Assembly: GCF_000264905.1 (NCBI RefSeq)
Contig: NW_006763158.1
Location: 223,463-287,462, forward strand
DNA: 64,000 bases
DNA from: Stereum hirsutum FP-91666 SS1
Taxonomy: Eukaryota; Basidiomycota; Agaricomycetes; Russulales; Stereaceae
Reading direction: 5' to 3'
Within the stretch, counting starts at the first letter, position 1, and every line of letters starts with the position of its first letter. The notes beneath the pieces are model-generated. The model searched no databases and had not been told where the DNA came from. It saw only the letters and a list, made by a program, of their open reading frames with translations. Shown piece after piece: positions 59,316-64,000 of the stretch. The translations under genes and the position numbers were made by a program.

Positions 59316-60249
59316 CCTTTGCTGGGAGGAAGTATGGGGTGTTATGAGGAGCGTACTCTGGGTTCTTTGTTATGTTGTTCGAGTTATTGATCTTGTTAGT
59401 ACTTTATTGGTTTTTGTTTTATTGTGCGTTATGCAGAGTTTGCACTGCTGCAATTTCGAGTCCGTTTTCATCGAATAATTGCATTTTTCTCTGCGAGAGT
59501 CGTCTTAGGCTTACCACGATTGATGCCTGTGTGCCACACCACTGGCATCGACGCCACTCGAACGCATCGCCCCTATCCTGTCCCTCTTCGTTTGCTCCTC
59601 ACCGCCCTCACTCACTGAGGGCGTAAGCACATTCTGCCCTTTACGAGTAGCCCCTCTCACTTTCCACACTTCACCGCATACACGCTTCTTTCCGACCAGC
59701 TAACAACCATATGGCCAAACAAATTACGCGAAAAAGGACTATCACACGAGAACCTTCTACAAAACACAGGTGCAACTACACATGCGACCCGGCTCAGACT
59801 CGAACTGAGGATATTTTGTCTAATTTGGCAGGCACCTAAAGAAGATCAGAGATGGGCGATATTGGACAAACGCATAACCGACTATGCCACCGGGTCTTAT
59901 CTAGCTTTGTCACTAGACCATGCCTACAGTAGAACTCAGTGAAAAAACGATACAATATCGGACGGGGTGAGAGAAACAAGATAGTGTGTATTACAACAAC
60001 ACTCGCCACATTACAAAAGATAAAAGTACCGGAGGGAAAAATCCAGATATAGGGTGCGGACAGAGCAGGAAGAAAAACTGAACGATGACTTCTCGTAACT
60101 TACACGGAGGCAACGCACGACGACCCCCATCCTATCTTCCTCGTCCTCTCGCTGACCCTCCACCCTCCACCTCCTGCGTTCCCTGACTCTCCATCGCAAC
60201 CTGTCCCTGATGAACCCCGACCCACTCACACTCGCACTCACACTCATAC
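59316..60249. other. Intergenic region between convergent FMP52 paralogues
   Basis: Non-coding apart from the tRNA-like element at 59786-59896. Pyrimidine-rich near 59400-59470. Confidence 0.5.
59786..59896 (-). tRNA. tRNA-like element 2
   Basis: On the minus strand, 111 nt form a cloverleaf with perfect stems: acceptor GACCCGG/CCGGGTC, D arm GCAT-AGTCGGTT-ATGC, anticodon stem TTTGT/ACAAA, 5-nt variable loop, and T arm CTCAG-TTCGAGT-CTGAG. The anticodon loop plus insert is 46 nt, implying an intron of about 39 nt. The anticodon would be AAT (Ile) but is preceded by C instead of U33. It shares architecture and flanking similarity with the element at 57777-57875. It has stronger stems than that copy, and a T4 run downstream could stop RNA polymerase III. 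Confidence 0.5.
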
Positions 60250-61628
60250 TCACAGCTCCTCCTTCGCCAGCCCAACAGCCCCCGAGTTCGGAACCCCCAC
60301 GAACTCCTTGCCCTCGAATATTTCTTTCTTCGCCTTCGCGGACGGTGGGAGTTTCGACCCCCCAAGGTGGCCCGCAATGAGCATCGCTTTTGCGACTTCG
60401 GTAACCTGTTGTCAATTGGCGGTGATAAGTGATGGATGCGCGGGATTGGATGGAGAGTATATGTGAAGTCGAAGCGATAGATGCGTGTATAAGCAGATCA
60501 AAAGCCAGAAATCGGAAGCAGAGAAATTGAGGCGAGGCAAAATGTTCAGACAGTCAAGAGAAAAAGAGGATGAAAATGGGCGTACCGAAACCTGAGCTTC
60601 GTCGCTGAAGTGTGCATACAAATTCATCAACGGGCTATGCACCGAAAACAAATCAGCCTCCATCGAACTACACTGTCCCTCACATCCCGAGAAAACTTGA
60701 CGCCACTTACAGACTGATCTTCTCAAGTGGCCTGGACTCGTTTCCCCTGTCCGCACCGGTCAGCGCTCCAGGCCGGAAAATGATCGTGTCTGGATATCCG
60801 ATAGAGACGAGTTCTTGCTCGGTGAGGCCTTTTGAACGGGGGTAGAGCAACCAGGAGGAAGCGTTAGCCACGTTGACCTACGAATGTTGGGATGTGTGAG
60901 AGGGGGGTTTGATACATGAACGGAGTGAGGTCAGTTTTAGTTTATGAGGTACGTTAGATGGAGGCGAAGGACGTACGGAGACATAGACGAGACGTTGGGT
61001 CGGTGAGGTCGTTCGTGCGGCTTTTGCGGCGTTCACGACGTATCTGAAGAGTTCCGAACGACGCAAGTGCACGATGGCTGTTGAGTGAATACAGTATGAG
61101 GGTGTCCTATGAAGCTGGAACTCACTCTCTGTCGATCTTCTCAAATGCAGCGGCCGAGCCGGCTTTCTTCTTTGACGTTCCCATCCTAAAATAACCGAAC
61201 CAAGCCAATTTAACCTTCCCGTCTTTTCCGTTTCACCATGTCAATCACATATCATTGGTCCCATCTCTGCTTCCACCACCAAGATAAAGGAGAGGAACAC
61301 GCACGTGATAAACACAACATCCCAATTCCCCTCCTTCCACTTCTCAACATCTAATTTCTCAAAATCAACGACTTCTTGCTTTAACTTCTCTTTCGCCCCC
61401 TCCGGCACATAGGGACTGTCGAGCGGCGTCACACGTCTCCCAAACTCGCCCACGCGGGTGAAATGTGGAGAAGAGAGGACTTCGCGGAGGAGGTGGCGAC
61501 CTGTTGCGCCGGTTGCGCCCACGATGAGTGCGGAGAGGCCTGTTGATATTCACCGTTGTGGAAGGTTATAATTATGGGTGGTGCTTGGATGAAAATGGAA
61601 GGAATTGGGGTCACGACGCACCGGTCAT
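60250..61628 (-). CDS. FMP52/HTATIP2-like NAD(P)-binding protein, copy 2
   Basis: Paralogue of the gene at 58090-59315. It has the same unusual seven-base first exon (ATGACCG, then intron after 61622) and the same intron phase, then LSALIVGATGATGRHLLREV. Conserved segments include RRVTPLDSPYVPEGAKEKLK, WDVVFITMGTSKKKAGS, YVVNAAKAARTTSPTQRLVY, YPRSKGLTEQELVSIGYPDT and the ending NSGAVGLAKEEL at 60250. At the exon join after VYVS, the Ser/Gly-rich active-site-like segment of copy 1 (SSGGSSATSPF) is replaced by VNVANASSWLL. Activity may therefore be altered, unless another acceptor is used. Tyr and Lys of YxxxK remain. Confidence 0.8.
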
Positions 61629-64000
61629 GTTATTATCCTGTGGTCGTTAAATAAACTACTTCCCAGTTCTTACTTTGAGTGAGATAGCTGTCTGAGTTCA
61701 AGCTTTGAGAATGACAATTGCAAGGATCTTGAGAGGTTAAGGACCGTCAGAGCGCAAGTCGCGATAGGGGGTTTACTTGGTAAGCATATCGGAAGAAGAC
61801 GGGCTGGGTTGTTGTGGTCGGCCAATGTCGTGTGGCGAACGACAAGTGGCGTCATCCGGCATCCGCCGCAGGTCCGACCTGCCAATTTCTCGGACGGCAT
61901 TTCTGTCTTTTCTCTCGCTAACACTGGTGTGCATCGGACCCGCGTTCGTCTCAACGAAGCCTCCAGTGTACTTAATCCGCAAGGAATTTTTGAATCTAGC
62001 TCAGTCGCTTTCCTGGAATTAGACTGCTCTGGTGCTCTCAAGGTGCTCTCATTGCCTCAACATCATTACTTGCGACATTGTGATTCTGTCACCACTCACC
62101 GGTACCTCCAAGTCATCTGTTCGCCAACGAGATACCAGCTCAGATTTTGTCGCCTTTCGGAATAGTAATGTCTGCATTCGACTTATATTCCGTTGTCGAC
62201 GGGAGGAGTCTGAAGAGACATGTTTCCTTACACAGCGTAAAACGCCAGAATTCGCCGAGGGCATATTCTGGTCAAATTACGCAATACAACGGGAATCTCC
62301 CTGAACCCGCCGTGCCGCGTCTGCCGAGAATGCAAGAAAACACGACGGGATGACATTCTCGTCCAGTTCTTGTCTGTCCTCGTGGAATTCTGTCGACTGC
62401 CAAGATATACGAGAATCCGCCTGGCATCCGAGAAAACAAGGTTTTCGAACCCGCTTATGCAGGCCCGGAGCTCAAGCGCTCACTCGGGCTCGACTTAGAC
62501 TTTTTTTTGTGCCGACTTGCTCCCTCAGTGAGCTCCTCCATGTTCCTCACTCTGGATTGTTTTCTTGTTCCCTCCTTTGAGCACGCTGACACACTGACAT
62601 ACTGACACACTTTTGGTTCTATAGCTTCATATAGCGCCTGGATGCCGTCAGGACAAGGGGTGCAGGTGCATTTGAAGGTATTACAAAGAGTCGAAGGTGC
62701 GTCCCAGCAGTACCCAGTGACCCCTTGCTTCCGTGACCGCACATCTGACGTTGTCCTTTCCTTTCCTCGCTAGCATTCTAGGTCAAGTCTTTCGTAGTCC
62801 ATACTATCTGGCTATATCGAACTATCCAGGGTGATGTTGTGCGAGTCCAAGGGCTCTGAGGCAGAGCGGCAAGCGATGAAGTCGGCGGCTTTGGATAATC
62901 ATGTTCAGCGACAGAGCGGGTTCGTTCGCTTTCATTCGTCGTGACCCATTGTACATATGTAGTTTTGTCTGTAGTGTATGCTTCATGGAAGCTGTATCTA
63001 GTATTATTTTCCTAATTTCCTGGCTGGCCGTATGTGAACATTTCAAAATGCTCGAAAATGGAGCGATAAATGAAACCAGAGGGTCTACAAAAGGAAATTA
63101 CTGGCGTGCAAGCAATGCCGTCTATTTACAGCAGACCCGGGCGTGTTCGCAAAGATCCTGGTCGCATCTTGCGACATTCTGAGCGGATTCAGTCCGTATC
63201 TTGCAAAACTTACAAGAACACGCCAACTCAGACATTCTCGTCGTATTCCCGGCGTGTTCTCCTAAATTCAGCGAATACGCCGAAGATATCCGGCCGGCGG
63301 ATTCTGAGGCTTTACGCTGTGATATCTGGAGCTCTGCTGTCTTCGTATCCTTCTTTGTCCTCATAGTGACCGTTATGGGCCATGGCAGCAGAGAATCAGA
63401 AACTAGACAGAAGATCCCCCCATCATGTTTCGTCGCTCTTTTGTTACCAGTTTGGAACTATGTATCTCTCAGCATCAATCAAGACCACGCAGAGAAACAG
63501 ATCTCTATTCCATGTGAGTAATATCCGTCTCATCTTATCTCACTCCATTTACTTTCCTTCTGGCACCACGGCTCGTCTAGAAATACCATCTATCATGGCC
63601 AGAACACATGGGCTACAACGTGTCTTGATCTTTACAGTGTCCGGCACACTCGGGGGCGCTCACCATAATAGAGCCCTTCATAGCATCATAGCTTCATCTA
63701 TCACAATGCATACCGTATACGGTCTTCTGATACATATGATATTTCCCGTTCAAAGCGTCTTGCAAATCAGTTCCATGTATGCATGCGTTTCATCCAAACC
63801 CTGATGCATGGATGGAATCATCCAAGCGGAAAGCACAGTTTGTCCTCACTACCGCAGGAATGGGGCAAAAGGCTACAAAAAAGAGGACGTTGGAATACAT
63901 GTCGAAACGACTACGGCCATATCTATGCACTAATCGACTGTATCCTTACAACTACAGCTCGTGGACAAACGACAAAACGACAATCTGATTGGCTGGCCAA
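61629..64000. other. Right-end interval, no gene supported
   Basis: Short frames on both strands lack motifs and splice support. A degenerate sequence of about 35 bp containing ACAAGAACACG and ACATTCTCGTC occurs near 62331-62364 and again near 63206-63242. CGCCGA-rich words recur between 62240 and 63300. This may be worn repeat sequence; a gene running off the right edge cannot be excluded. Confidence 0.4.

Overview
The window looks like nuclear DNA of a basidiomycete fungus, most likely a mushroom-forming Agaricomycete. The genes are cut by many short introns (mostly about 45-65 nt, GT-AG), lie on both strands without operons, and include typical fungal housekeeping genes: squalene monooxygenase, coronin, mitochondrial Hsp78, the glycine-cleavage T protein and cytidine deaminase. 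I worked without a search tool. Exon joins were read by eye from splice sites and reading frame, and names rest on motif recognition.

Layout. (1) 0.4-10.4 kb: a diverged head-to-tail segmental duplication of about 4.3-4.6 kb. Each copy carries one intact four-exon gene for a very acidic, probably nuclear protein (2.0-3.3 and 7.7-8.9 kb, minus strand) and the remains of a second gene. The spacer between the copies holds a miniature inverted-repeat transposon (about 4.82-5.20 kb) with TA target duplications. (2) 11-21.6 kb: a coiled-coil/low-complexity protein (minus), divergent from a large ankyrin-RCC1-BTB protein resembling IBtk/Btb3 (plus), whose 1.1-kb intron is filled with decayed tandem repeats. 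(3) 22.2-32.5 kb: a secreted class-3 lipase (minus), coronin (plus), a FAD-dependent aromatic-type monooxygenase (plus) and the mitochondrial glycine-cleavage T protein (minus). (4) 33.4-39.5 kb: three small acidic orphan genes (minus) built like those of region 1. (5) 42.2-48.2 kb: HSP78 with clear heat-shock elements, and ERG1. (6) 51.4-57.6 kb: a six-helix membrane NAD-binding reductase-like protein, a J-domain membrane protein (minus) and cytidine deaminase. (7) 57.7-61.6 kb: two convergent FMP52/HTATIP2-like paralogues, with two tRNA-like elements just upstream and downstream of the first one. 61.6-64.0 kb holds no gene I can support.

How the genes relate. Most genes act independently: sterol synthesis (ERG1), mitochondrial one-carbon metabolism (GCV1), mitochondrial proteostasis (HSP78, perhaps the J-protein), actin patch control (coronin) and pyrimidine salvage. 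The most unusual feature is the set of five minus-strand acidic orphan genes. All 19 introns I reconstructed in them are phase 0, so every exon is a multiple of three. Two of them share first exons of exactly 18 and 60 nt, and two share a DCPPxSSDE-type motif. This looks like an expanding, exon-modular, lineage-specific family without a known function.
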